Source: Alphaproteobacteria bacterium
Lineage (GTDB): Bacteria > Pseudomonadota > Alphaproteobacteria > RF32 > CAG-239
DNA length: 7,778 nucleotides
Direction of reading: 5' to 3'
Assembly (NCBI GenBank): GCA_003542415.1
Contig: DPKR01000010.1
Location: 1 to 7,778 of the forward strand
Numbering within the stretch: position 1 is the stretch's first letter; each line of letters starts with the position of its first letter. A program made the position numbers and the translations under genes. Positions 1 through 6,482 of this stretch are shown piece by piece. A model generated the notes under the pieces. That model was not told the DNA's origin. It did not search any database and worked only from the letters and a program-made list of their open reading frames with translations.

Positions 1-428
1 AGGCAGATACCGGCACAAAAATGATTCATATCGGCAAAAACACAACTTCACGCATCATTTCAAAAGGCATTTCAGCGGGCCATTCCAACCAAACATATCG
101 CGGGCTCGTTAAGGTTGCCAAAGGGGCATCAAACGCTCGCAACTATTCACAGTGTGATAGCTTGCTGATCGGCCAAACCTGCGGCTCACACACTGTGCCT
201 TATATTGAAAATGAAAACCGGACGGCTGTTTTGGAACATGAAGCAACAACTTCCAAAATCAGTGAGGATCAGCTTTTTTATTGCAAGCAGCGCGGCTTAA
301 CCGAAGAACAAGCCACCCAGCTCATTGTCAACGGTTTTTGCAAAGAAGTGATGCAAAAATTGCCGATGGAATTTGCCATTGAGGCTGCCAAACTTATTAA
401 CATCAGTTTAGAAGGAAGCGTCGGATGA
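1..428 (+). CDS. sufB: SufB, Fe-S cluster scaffold subunit (C-terminal part, cut by window start)
   Basis: This is the last 141 residues of SufB, open at the window's left edge; reading starts at base 3 and ends at TGA 426-428. SufB is the core of the cytoplasmic SufBC2D complex, where new Fe-S clusters are built. The visible part is the C-terminal half of the beta-helix plus the helical tail, ending in the family-typical ISLEGSVG. The cysteine of QCDSLLIG (codon 153-155) and the glutamate of LEHEATTS (codon 240-242) are 29 residues apart, the same spacing as E. coli SufB Cys405 and Glu434, which are reported as cluster-assembly residues. The gene overlaps the next one by four bases (ATGA). 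The true start, N-terminal half and promoter are outside the window. The identity is very secure. Confidence 0.97.
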   Translation, partial: ADTGTKMIHIGKNTTSRIISKGISAGHSNQTYRGLVKVAKGASNARNYSQCDSLLIGQTCGSHTVPYIENENRTAVLEHEATTSKISEDQLFYCKQRGLTEEQATQLIVNGFCKEVMQKLPMEFAIEAAKLINISLEGSVG

Positions 429-715
429 AAAAAACAGATATATACCATCGCACCTTAAAAATATGGTCTGATGAGCATCAAATTTTACAAGCTGTTGAAG
501 AAATGAGCGAGCTCATTAAAGAGATTTTGAAAAACGTCAATCGCAAAAAAGACAATATTGCCGAGATCATCGAAGAGACGGCAGATGTTGAAATTATGTT
601 AGAGCAACTCAAATGTTGCTATCAAATTAATGAAAAGGTCGAATCATTTAAGGCCGAAAAACTCAAAAAAATTGAACAACGTGTTGATGAGTGGGAACAA
701 ACACATGACAAATAA
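425..715 (+). CDS. MazG-like nucleotide pyrophosphohydrolase, embedded in the suf operon
   Basis: This small protein of 96 residues is almost all helix and acidic/lysine-rich. It carries the metal-binding pattern of the MazG/all-alpha NTP pyrophosphatase superfamily: EExxE at residues 25-29 (E25, E26, E29) and ExxD at 51-54 (E51, D54), in two helices separated by a lysine-rich turn. Family members hydrolyse (d)NTPs to NMP and pyrophosphate with Mg2+, often as house-cleaning enzymes; the substrate here cannot be read from sequence. The length fits single-domain, phage-type MazG proteins rather than the two-domain E. coli MazG of about 260 residues. The start has a good AGGA (413-416) eight bases upstream. 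It overlaps sufB by four bases and sufC by eleven, so its expression should follow the suf genes. The fold assignment is fairly sure; the role within Suf is unknown. Confidence 0.82.
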   Translation: MKKTDIYHRTLKIWSDEHQILQAVEEMSELIKEILKNVNRKKDNIAEIIEETADVEIMLEQLKCCYQINEKVESFKAEKLKKIEQRVDEWEQTHDK

Positions 716-1472
716 ACCGATATTAGAAATTAAAAATCTTTGTGCCAAAGCAGGCGATAAAGACATCATCAAAAACTTTAACTTGAGCATTAACGAAGGT
801 GAGGTTCATGCCATTATGGGTCCGAACGGCGCCGGCAAATCGACTTTATCTCACGTTTTAACCGGCAAACCCGGCTATGAAGTTACCTCAGGCAATGTTC
901 TCTTCAACGGCAAAGATTTGCTTTCTCTCAAAACAGAAGACCGCGCGAATGAAGGTTTGTTTTTGATTATGCAGTACCCGATTGAAATTGAAGGTGTTTC
1001 TTTTATGACTTTTTTAAAATATGCCTTAAATGCTAAACGTAAATATGCAGGCGAGCCGGAGCTTGATACAATGAGCTTTATGAAACTTGTGCGAACAGAA
1101 GCCGAGAAATTAGGCATCTCTCAAGAAATGCTCAAACGTTCCGTCAATGTCGGTTTTTCGGGCGGTGAAAAAAAACGTATGGAAACGCTTCAAATGGCGC
1201 TTTTAAAACCTGCACTTTCTATTTTGGACGAGGCAGATTCCGGGCTTGATATCGATGCCTTAAAAGTTGTTTCACAAGGCATCAATTCTTTGCTTGACGG
1301 CAAGCGTTCGCTTCTGATTATCACCCACCATCAGGATTTGCTTGAATATATCGAGCCTGATTTTGTTCATGTCTTTTCCGACGGGCATATCATCAAAACG
1401 GGCGATAAAACACTGGCGCTCGAATTGGAAGCCAAAGGCTATACCTCATTTATCAAGGAAGCCTCATGTTAG
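705..1472 (+). CDS. sufC: SufC, ATPase of the SufBCD Fe-S assembly complex
   Basis: A cytoplasmic ABC-type ATPase of 255 residues, close to the usual 245-260 for SufC. It binds SufB and SufD and uses ATP to reshape the scaffold during cluster assembly; it is not a membrane transporter. Visible motifs: Walker A GPNGAGKS (39-46), Q-loop Q90, ABC signature FSGGEKKR (151-158), Walker B and D-loop SILDEADSGLD (172-182) with catalytic E176, and the H-motif H208/H209. The SGGEKKRMETLQ and DEADSGLD stretches are characteristic of SufC. The reading frame is open further upstream, but ATG 705 gives the normal SufC N-terminus and the longer start would lie deep inside the MazG-like gene. The ribosome site there is weak (a GGGA about 10 bases before), so translation may be coupled to the upstream gene. 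It overlaps sufD by seven bases. Confidence 0.97.
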   Translation: MTNKPILEIKNLCAKAGDKDIIKNFNLSINEGEVHAIMGPNGAGKSTLSHVLTGKPGYEVTSGNVLFNGKDLLSLKTEDRANEGLFLIMQYPIEIEGVSFMTFLKYALNAKRKYAGEPELDTMSFMKLVRTEAEKLGISQEMLKRSVNVGFSGGEKKRMETLQMALLKPALSILDEADSGLDIDALKVVSQGINSLLDGKRSLLIITHHQDLLEYIEPDFVHVFSDGHIIKTGDKTLALELEAKGYTSFIKEASC

Positions 1473-2680
1473 AGCTTTTGAAAAATATAACCCTTGACGG
1501 CGCTGATCTCCCTTCCCTTTGCGCGGTTCGACAAAGGGGCATTCAAGCCTTTCACGAATTGCCGAACAAAAAAACGGAAGCTTATAAATATACCCCCGTG
1601 GCTGTTGCACTGACCAAAGAGATGCTTGAAAAACCCTCTTGCTTGTGTGGTGAGCAACACTGCCATCGCCATCAAACAAATTTTGATATAGAGGCATATG
1701 AATTTCATTTTTGTGACGGCCGGCTGCATGAGCATTTTCATTTTGTTAAAGGCTTAGAAGTAACTTCCCTTTTAGATGCTTTTCTTGATCATGAAACAAG
1801 CAAATATTTTTCTCAAAACCATTTCGAAAAGTTTCCATTTGCGGCGCTCAACACGGCTTATTTAGAGCAAGGCCTTTGTTTGCGTGTGTCACAAACGCTT
1901 GATAAACCGATTGTCATCACCTATCACGGACATTCAAACGGTTTTCGAAACATCTGCAATTTAATTGTTCTTGAAAAAGGTGCCGAGGCTGAAATTTTAG
2001 AGATTTTTGAAGGCGACCAAGAAACTTATTTTTCAAACATTGTCAATCATATTTTTGTTTCTAAAAATGCACATTTAACGCACTATAAATTGCAGCGCGA
2101 ATCGCAAAATGCCGTTCATATTGCCTTTCAAAACGTGCAGGTCAAATCAAACGGCAAATATGAGAGCTATACCTTTCAAACGGGTTCAAAACTTGCGCGC
2201 AATGAAACACATGTTGCCTTAAAAGAAAGCGGTGCAACAGCGCTTGTGAACGCAGCTTACAGCATTGCCGGCAACACACTTGTTGACACCACAACAGATA
2301 TTGAGCATTTAGCCTTAAACACCACTTCGAACCAAATTGTTAAAGGCGTTGTTGATCAAAAAGCACATGGTGTTTTTCAGGGCAAAATCCATATTGCCCC
2401 GAATGCCGTTCAAGTGCAAGGTTATCAAATTCACAAAGCTTTGTTGCTTTCGGATGATGCAAGCGTTGATGTCAAACCAGAGCTTGAGATTTTTGCTGAT
2501 GATGTCAAATGTTCCCATGGCTCAACCTCGGGCGATATCAACAAAGATGAGCTGTTTTATCTTCGCTCGCGCGGCATTTCTGAGCCGGAAGCTCGTCAAA
2601 TTTTAACAAAAGCTTTTTTGGGTGAGGCTTTTGCCTCAATCGCAAATGAACAGATAAAATCATACTTCGAAAATAATTAA
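1466..2680 (+). CDS. sufD: SufD, Fe-S cluster scaffold subunit
   Basis: A protein of 404 residues, near the usual SufD length. SufD pairs with SufB, each carrying one SufC, in the Fe-S assembly complex. The C-terminal helical part (ELFYLRSRGISEPEARQIL) is recognisably paralogous to the same region of SufB. DVKCSHGSTSGD puts a histidine at residue 351 in the place of E. coli SufD His360, a reported cluster-site ligand. The N-terminus includes the family-like TEAYKYT. Start ATG 1466 has AGGA at 1456-1459, six bases away, inside the end of sufC. Odd point: residues 59-92 hold four cysteines and seven histidines, including CLCGEQHCHRH, which I do not recall as a SufD feature. It is the last gene of the operon, followed by a terminator. 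Confidence 0.95.
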   Translation: MLELLKNITLDGADLPSLCAVRQRGIQAFHELPNKKTEAYKYTPVAVALTKEMLEKPSCLCGEQHCHRHQTNFDIEAYEFHFCDGRLHEHFHFVKGLEVTSLLDAFLDHETSKYFSQNHFEKFPFAALNTAYLEQGLCLRVSQTLDKPIVITYHGHSNGFRNICNLIVLEKGAEAEILEIFEGDQETYFSNIVNHIFVSKNAHLTHYKLQRESQNAVHIAFQNVQVKSNGKYESYTFQTGSKLARNETHVALKESGATALVNAAYSIAGNTLVDTTTDIEHLALNTTSNQIVKGVVDQKAHGVFQGKIHIAPNAVQVQGYQIHKALLLSDDASVDVKPELEIFADDVKCSHGSTSGDINKDELFYLRSRGISEPEARQILTKAFLGEAFASIANEQIKSYFENN

Positions 2681-2683
2681 ACT

Positions 2684-2718
2684 AAAAAAAAACGCAGATT
2701 TTCATCTGCGCTTTTTTT
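2684..2718. terminator. Bidirectional intrinsic terminator between sufD and the DsbA-like gene
   Basis: A perfect 7-bp stem, CGCAGAT (2693-2699) with ATCTGCG (2704-2710), closes a TTTC loop. It is flanked by nine A on the left (2684-2692) and seven T on the right (2712-2718). On the + strand it ends sufD transcription 12 bases after the stop codon; on the - strand the A-run reads as a T-tract, so it also ends the convergent DsbA-like gene. Confidence 0.93.
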
Positions 2719-2737
2719 GAATTATCAATCAAATTGA

Positions 2738-3478
2738 TTATTTCAATCTGTCGATTTCAGCTTGGATACCGGCTTCATCAACAACTTGAATTTGTGTGCC
2801 GTTCAAAACAAGTGTCGGAACGCCGCGGATTTGAAGTTTGTTAGCCAAATCAGAAACTTCCTTAATTGTGTTTTGAACTTTTTCAGAAGCAACATCAGCT
2901 TTGAATTGTTTCATATCCAATCCTGCTTTTTCAGCCATAGCGTTGATTGTTTCTTCTGTCAATCTTGATTCAGAACCGAGCATCACTGTGTATAATTCCA
3001 TAAATTTGCCTTGTTCATTAGCAGCTAAAGCAGCTTGAGCGGCATATTTAGAAATTTGAGCCACGAATGTGATCGGTTTGAACACAACTTTGATATCCGG
3101 GTTCTTTTTGACGATTTCTTCAACGGCAGGAGCCAATCTCTTGCAGTAGCCGCAAGAAAAGTCAAAGAATTCAACCAAAACGATTTTGGCATCTTTCGGG
3201 CCAACAAACGGAGAATTTGCGTTGTTGTTCAATTCTTCAATGTTTGTCTTGAACAAACGAGATGCTTCTTGTAATTGAGCTTCTCTTTGAACTTGTTCAT
3301 ATCTTTGCAAAGCGCTGACAATCATTTCAGGATCATTTTCGAGCGCAGCACGAAGTTCTGCAGCATCAACAGTTGCAGGAGCTTTTGCCTTATGATCGCA
3401 ACATCCGAAAAAGCAGCAAATTGCCGTTAAAACAGAAATGACAAGTGCCAAAACTGAAATATATAATGAATTTTTCAT
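2738..3478 (-). CDS. DsbA-like thiol oxidoreductase, Com1/ScsC type, exported or membrane-anchored
   Basis: A 246-residue protein. Residues 5-24 form a hydrophobic export or anchor segment after a single lysine. Residues 38-70 look like the helical N-terminal extension of ScsC/Com1 proteins (LRAALENDPEMIVSAL), which in ScsC drives oligomerisation. The thioredoxin-fold domain starts near residue 98, with active site CGYC (109-112) preceded by VEFFDFS, the inserted helical domain, and the cis-proline loop RGVPTLVLNG (cis-Pro 221). It should oxidise or isomerise disulfides in the periplasm; its redox partner is not in the window. AAAGG lies 6-7 bases before the ATG. Two cysteine pairs sit at the end of the hydrophobic segment (21-22 and 26-27); FFGC is a poor lipobox, so a lipoprotein is possible but not supported. 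All 21 Glu codons are GAA and all 14 Gln codons are CAA, unlike neighbouring genes. Confidence 0.9.
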   Translation of the reverse strand: MKNSLYISVLALVISVLTAICCFFGCCDHKAKAPATVDAAELRAALENDPEMIVSALQRYEQVQREAQLQEASRLFKTNIEELNNNANSPFVGPKDAKIVLVEFFDFSCGYCKRLAPAVEEIVKKNPDIKVVFKPITFVAQISKYAAQAALAANEQGKFMELYTVMLGSESRLTEETINAMAEKAGLDMKQFKADVASEKVQNTIKEVSDLANKLQIRGVPTLVLNGTQIQVVDEAGIQAEIDRLK

Positions 3479-3497
3479 AGTTTACCTTTCTTTCTTA

Positions 3498-3509
3498 AAT
3501 TACGTAATT
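3498..3509. promoter_or_regulatory. 12-bp perfect palindrome AATTACGTAATT, possible operator
   Basis: A perfect palindrome centred on CG, flanked by TTA on the left and AAA on the right, which nearly extends the symmetry (one mismatched pair, then two more matching pairs). It lies just downstream of the candidate start of transcription of the DsbA-like gene and before its ribosome site, a position where a dimeric repressor could act. No regulator is identifiable and AT-rich palindromes also arise by chance. Confidence 0.35.
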
Positions 3510-3521
3510 AAAAACAAGTGC

Positions 3522-3550
3522 AATCTATACTCTTTTTTCATAATTGACAA
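3522..3550 (-). promoter_or_regulatory. Candidate sigma70-type promoter for the DsbA-like gene
   Basis: Read on the - strand, TTGTCA (3550-3545, 5 of 6 to consensus) is followed either by TATAGA (3529-3524) after 15 bases or by TAGATT (3527-3522) after 17 bases. Transcription would start near 3515, leaving a leader of about 35 bases. The match is by eye and moderate; the AT-rich context raises the chance of a false hit. Confidence 0.5.
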
Positions 3551-3572
3551 GTTAAAATAAAAAAATGATAAC
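3544..3572 (+). promoter_or_regulatory. Candidate sigma70-type promoter for the DUF47-pit operon
   Basis: A perfect TTGACA (3544-3549) is followed after 17 bases by GATAAC (3567-3572, 4 of 6 to TATAAT). Transcription would start near 3579, about 14 bases before the ATG at 3593 and just ahead of the ribosome site AAAGG (3581-3585). The -35 box lies on the same bases as the opposing -35 of the DsbA-like gene. Confidence 0.5.
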
Positions 3573-3592
3573 AAAAAAAGAAAGGCCTCAAA

Positions 3593-4252
3593 ATGTTTCA
3601 TATGAAAGTTTCGCTTTTTTCAAACACAAAAGAATTAGAACATAAAATAGACGAACTTCACGATAAAATCATAGAAATTTCAATGGTTTTCAAAAAGGCG
3701 TTTCATCTTTTCTTGCAGGAAAAACGCAGTTCAAACTATCGAAAGCTCAGCAAAGAAATCAAGCTTATTGAGCATGATGCCGACACCTTGCGCCGCGATA
3801 TTGAGAGCCAATTATATGCCCAAAACCTTATTCCCGATTTCAGAGGCGATGTTTTGGAGCTCGTTGAAAACCTTGATAAAGTTATCAATGAGTTTGATGA
3901 AGTCGCTCACCAATTTTATATTGAAAACCCTGATATTCCGGAAGTTTACCATGCAAAGATGAAAGAACTTATAGATCAGGTTTGTGAGTGTGCAGAAAAC
4001 CTTGCTTTTGCCTCTCGTGCCTTTTTTAGGGATTTTTCAGCCGTACGCAACTACTCTAAAAAGGTGTATTTTTTGGAACACGAATCGGATAAAACCACTG
4101 CCAAATTAAAAGAATCGATTTTTGCCTCAGATTTAGAACTTGCCCATAAATTGCAGCTCAAAACATTTTTGAGCGAAGTCGCCGATATTGCCGATTTGGC
4201 TGAAAATTGCGTTGATCAACTCCTTATTTATGTCATCAAACGGGATATATAA
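3593..4252 (+). CDS. PhoU-like DUF47 protein, Pit accessory protein
   Basis: A soluble, all-helical protein of 219 residues of the DUF47 (PhoU-like) family, which is usually encoded next to a Pit phosphate permease and is thought to modulate it. Signs of the family: an N-terminal stretch starting with SLFSNTKELEHKIDELH, two heptad-rich helical halves, and acidic metal-type motifs EHDADTLRRDIE (residues 59-70) and EHESDKTTAKL in the second half, the internal duplication typical of PhoU folds. The length fits the usual 205-220. ATG 3593 is preferred over the ATG at 3602 because AAAGG ends seven bases upstream of the first and sixteen of the second. The pit gene starts two bases after its stop, so they are one operon. 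It is not classical PhoU: there are no pst genes nearby. The exact regulatory action is unknown. Confidence 0.9.
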   Translation: MFHMKVSLFSNTKELEHKIDELHDKIIEISMVFKKAFHLFLQEKRSSNYRKLSKEIKLIEHDADTLRRDIESQLYAQNLIPDFRGDVLELVENLDKVINEFDEVAHQFYIENPDIPEVYHAKMKELIDQVCECAENLAFASRAFFRDFSAVRNYSKKVYFLEHESDKTTAKLKESIFASDLELAHKLQLKTFLSEVADIADLAENCVDQLLIYVIKRDI

Positions 4253-4254
4253 AT

Positions 4255-5307
4255 ATGAGTTTAACCTATCTTTTTTTCTTGTCCAGCGGTTTGTTTTTAG
4301 GGTGGTCTTTAGGGGCCAATGATGTGTCCAATATTTTTGGCGCTGCCGTCGGGTCTAAAATGCTCAAATTTAAAACGGCAGCCATCATCGCCTCCCTTTT
4401 TATTATCCTAGGCGCCGTCTTTGGCGGAAGCGGCACCACTGAAACGCTCTCAACGCTCGGCGAAGTCAATGCCTTAGCAGGCTCTTTTATGGTTGCACTT
4501 TCTGCTGCTTTGACTGTTTACTTCATGGCAAAAACCGGTTTAACAACATCCACCTCTCAAGCCATTGTCGGCGGCATCATCGGCTGGAACTTATATGCCG
4601 GAAAATCAACAAATCTAGCTGTTTTAGCAAAAATTATGTCCGGCTGGGTGATATGCCCGTTTTTATCGGGCGCAATTGCCGTTGCGCTTTATTTTTTGCT
4701 GAAAGTTTTTATCAATAAAATGCATATTCATATTTTAATGCAACATCAGCTTTTAAGGCTTGGGCTTATTTTATCCGGTGCTTTTTGCACCTATGCCTTA
4801 GGGGCAAACAACATTGCAAACGTGATGGGCGTATTTGTTGATTCTGCTCCTTTTGAAAGCGTAAAAACAGGCTTTTTCACATTTTCCCCCGAGCAAGTTC
4901 TGTTTTTCTTAGGCGCTGTTGCCATCTCCGTCGGTATTTTCACATATTCTCAAAAAGTGATGGCAACCATCGGCAATCACTTGATGAAAATGTCGCCGTT
5001 TATCGCTTTTATTGTCGTTTTGTCTCAAGCACTTGTGCTCTTTTTGTTTTCATCATCTTCGTTGCATGATGCTTTGCACTCTGTTCATCTTCCGGCTTTT
5101 CCGCTTGTTCCTGTTTCGAGCACACAAGCCGTCATCGGCGCCATATTGGGAATCGGCCTCATTAAAGGTGGTCGAGGTATCAACTGGTCCATCACCCTTC
5201 GAATCGTTGCCGGCTGGTTCACAACACCTGTTGCAACAATGCTCATTTGCTTTGTGTCGCTGTTCTTCTTGGAAAATGTTTTTCAGCTCAACGTCTTTTT
5301 ACCATAA
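4255..5307 (+). CDS. Pit-family inorganic phosphate transporter (PHO4 family)
   Basis: An inner-membrane protein of 350 residues with about ten hydrophobic segments. Pit permeases take up phosphate, often as a metal-phosphate complex, driven by the proton (or sodium) gradient. Both inverted-repeat halves of the PHO4 family are visible: GANDVSN (20-26) and, in the second half, GANNIAN (183-189); TTSTSQAIVGGIIGWN in the first half is echoed by PVSSTQAVIGAILGIG in the second. The length matches the short bacterial and archaeal forms rather than the 499-residue E. coli PitA, lacking a large central loop. The second motif has Asn where the first has Asp; I believe this occurs in the short forms and is not a defect. 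The ribosome site is poor (GGGA at 4242-4245), so translation is probably coupled to the DUF47 gene. Substrate specificity (phosphate versus, for example, sulfate in CysP-type members) rests on family and partner. Confidence 0.92.
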   Translation: MSLTYLFFLSSGLFLGWSLGANDVSNIFGAAVGSKMLKFKTAAIIASLFIILGAVFGGSGTTETLSTLGEVNALAGSFMVALSAALTVYFMAKTGLTTSTSQAIVGGIIGWNLYAGKSTNLAVLAKIMSGWVICPFLSGAIAVALYFLLKVFINKMHIHILMQHQLLRLGLILSGAFCTYALGANNIANVMGVFVDSAPFESVKTGFFTFSPEQVLFFLGAVAISVGIFTYSQKVMATIGNHLMKMSPFIAFIVVLSQALVLFLFSSSSLHDALHSVHLPAFPLVPVSSTQAVIGAILGIGLIKGGRGINWSITLRIVAGWFTTPVATMLICFVSLFFLENVFQLNVFLP

Positions 5308-5340
5308 CAGCATTTTTTGTGTGCCATCTGTCATTTTTCT

Positions 5341-5368
5341 TTGACATTTTTCTCATTGTTCTTATATT
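5341..5368 (+). promoter_or_regulatory. Strong candidate promoter of the mla operon, likely giving a leaderless mRNA
   Basis: A perfect TTGACA (5341-5346) and TATATT (5363-5368, 5 of 6 to TATAAT) are separated by 16 bases. The first A of the mlaE ATG (5376) is eight bases past the -10 box, where transcription would be expected to start. The AAAGG at 5369-5373 is only two bases from the ATG, too close to act as a normal ribosome site, and would mostly not be in the transcript. Confidence 0.65.
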
Positions 5369-5375
5369 AAAGGCA

Positions 5376-6482
5376 ATGGAAAATATTGATTGGCAAATAT
5401 CAGGCGGCATTTTAACCGTTTTTTTCAAAGGCGACTATTCAAAAAAAGATTTGCCTTTACCTTTGTTTGAAGCGCTTCAAACAAATCAGGTTCAAGAAAT
5501 CAAAATTGAAACAAAAGATTTAAAATCATGGGATTCTTCCTTTTTGATTATCCTTTTGAAATTGCATCAATATACCACGGATAAAAAAATCAAACTCTCC
5601 GTTCCCAAATTGCCTCTTGGTGCGGGCGAACTTTTAAATCTGTCAACAGCTGTTCCACCGCTCAAAGAAGTGGCCGCTCATCAAAAAAACAATTTTTTTG
5701 ATGCCTTGGGTGGCTTTGGCTTAAATGTTTTTAGAACTTTTATCAAAGGAGCGTCCTTTGCTCTTTCAAATCTTAAAACCTATTTCTTAGCTCCCGTTAG
5801 CAGGCCTGTTTCACGCCCTGTTGATTTTTTGTTTGCCCTTCAAGATTGCGGGCCTAAGGCTTTACCGATTGTGCTTCTCATCAGTTTTATGGTCGGGCTC
5901 ATTTTGGCTTTTGTCGGCGCCATACAGTTGCAAACTTTCGGCGCACAAGTTTATGTTGCAAGCTTGGTCACTATTGGCATGACACGTATCATGGGCGCCA
6001 TCATGGTCGGTATCATCATGGCCGGTCGCACAGGTGCTTCATTTGCTGCAACAATCGGCACAATGCAAGTCAATGAAGAAATTGATGCCTTGAAAACGAT
6101 GGGTGTCAAAACGGAAGAATTTTTGATTTTTCCACGTTTAAGAGCTTTGGTTATCTCCATGCCTTTGCTTACCATGTTTGCAGACTTTGCAGGCATTTTA
6201 GGCGGCGCCGCAGTCGGCATTTTGGCGCTTGATATCCCCTCTTCTGAATATTTCCGATATGCTTACAATGCTTGGCATTTGAAACATTTTTTGGTCGGTC
6301 TTTTCCATGCGTATGTTTTCGGGTTTATTATCGCGCTTTCTGGGTGCTATTTTGGCGTTAATTGCGGACGCAACGCCGACAGTGTCGGTTTGTCTACCAC
6401 AAAAGCCGTTGTTTACGGCATTGTTTGGATGATTGTTGCCACCGGCCTCATCACTTTTTGTTTGCAAAGGATGGGCATATGA
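5376..6482 (+). CDS. mlaE: MlaE-type phospholipid ABC transporter permease with N-terminal STAS domain
   Basis: A 368-residue inner-membrane permease of the MlaE family, part of a system that moves phospholipids between inner and outer membranes. Residues 1 to about 105 are a STAS domain (MlaB-like), with KDLKSWDSSFL holding the DSS typical of the STAS site that contacts the ATPase. The MlaE domain follows: an amphipathic entry region, then the hydrophobic core with family stretches GAIQLQTFGAQ, GIIMAGRTGASFAA and MQVNEEIDALKTMG. MlaB and MlaE are separate proteins in E. coli; the fused form is common in Alphaproteobacteria. The frame is open back to ATG 5247, but that would overlap pit by 61 bases and add a non-family hydrophobic leader, so ATG 5376 is chosen, as it sits directly before the STAS fold. 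It overlaps mlaF by four bases. Confidence 0.92.
   Translation: MENIDWQISGGILTVFFKGDYSKKDLPLPLFEALQTNQVQEIKIETKDLKSWDSSFLIILLKLHQYTTDKKIKLSVPKLPLGAGELLNLSTAVPPLKEVAAHQKNNFFDALGGFGLNVFRTFIKGASFALSNLKTYFLAPVSRPVSRPVDFLFALQDCGPKALPIVLLISFMVGLILAFVGAIQLQTFGAQVYVASLVTIGMTRIMGAIMVGIIMAGRTGASFAATIGTMQVNEEIDALKTMGVKTEEFLIFPRLRALVISMPLLTMFADFAGILGGAAVGILALDIPSSEYFRYAYNAWHLKHFLVGLFHAYVFGFIIALSGCYFGVNCGRNADSVGLSTTKAVVYGIVWMIVATGLITFCLQRMGI

Noticed and set aside
875..1117. Long antisense open frames inside sufC, sufD, pit and mlaE.
   Set aside because: They lie wholly inside clearly conserved genes on the other strand, have no recognisable domains, and are the expected shadow frames.
2724..2737. Small inverted repeat TCAAT / ATTGA just after the DsbA-like gene's stop codon.
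   Set aside because: Only 5 bp, AT-rich and beside a much stronger hairpin that already explains termination.
3495..3511. TTAA...TTAA pair around the palindrome, resembling a CtrA site of Alphaproteobacteria.
   Set aside because: The spacing between the TTAA halves is 9 bases, not the 7 of the CtrA consensus, and such pairs are frequent in AT-rich DNA.
4801..4821. Asp-to-Asn change in the second Pit motif (GANN versus GAND) as a sign of a broken transporter.
   Set aside because: The rest of both repeats is intact and the GANN form is, to my knowledge, seen in functional short Pit proteins.
5329..5346. Inverted repeat TGTCA / TGACA followed by T-runs, a possible terminator after pit.
   Set aside because: The stem is only 5 bp with an 8-base T-rich loop, and its right arm is the -35 box of the mla promoter. 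Too weak to call as a terminator.
5247..5375. In-frame N-terminal extension of MlaE from ATG 5247, which would add a hydrophobic segment.
   Set aside because: It overlaps the end of pit by 61 bases and has no family match; its hydrophobicity is explained by the T-rich spacer, and a good promoter lies between it and ATG 5376.
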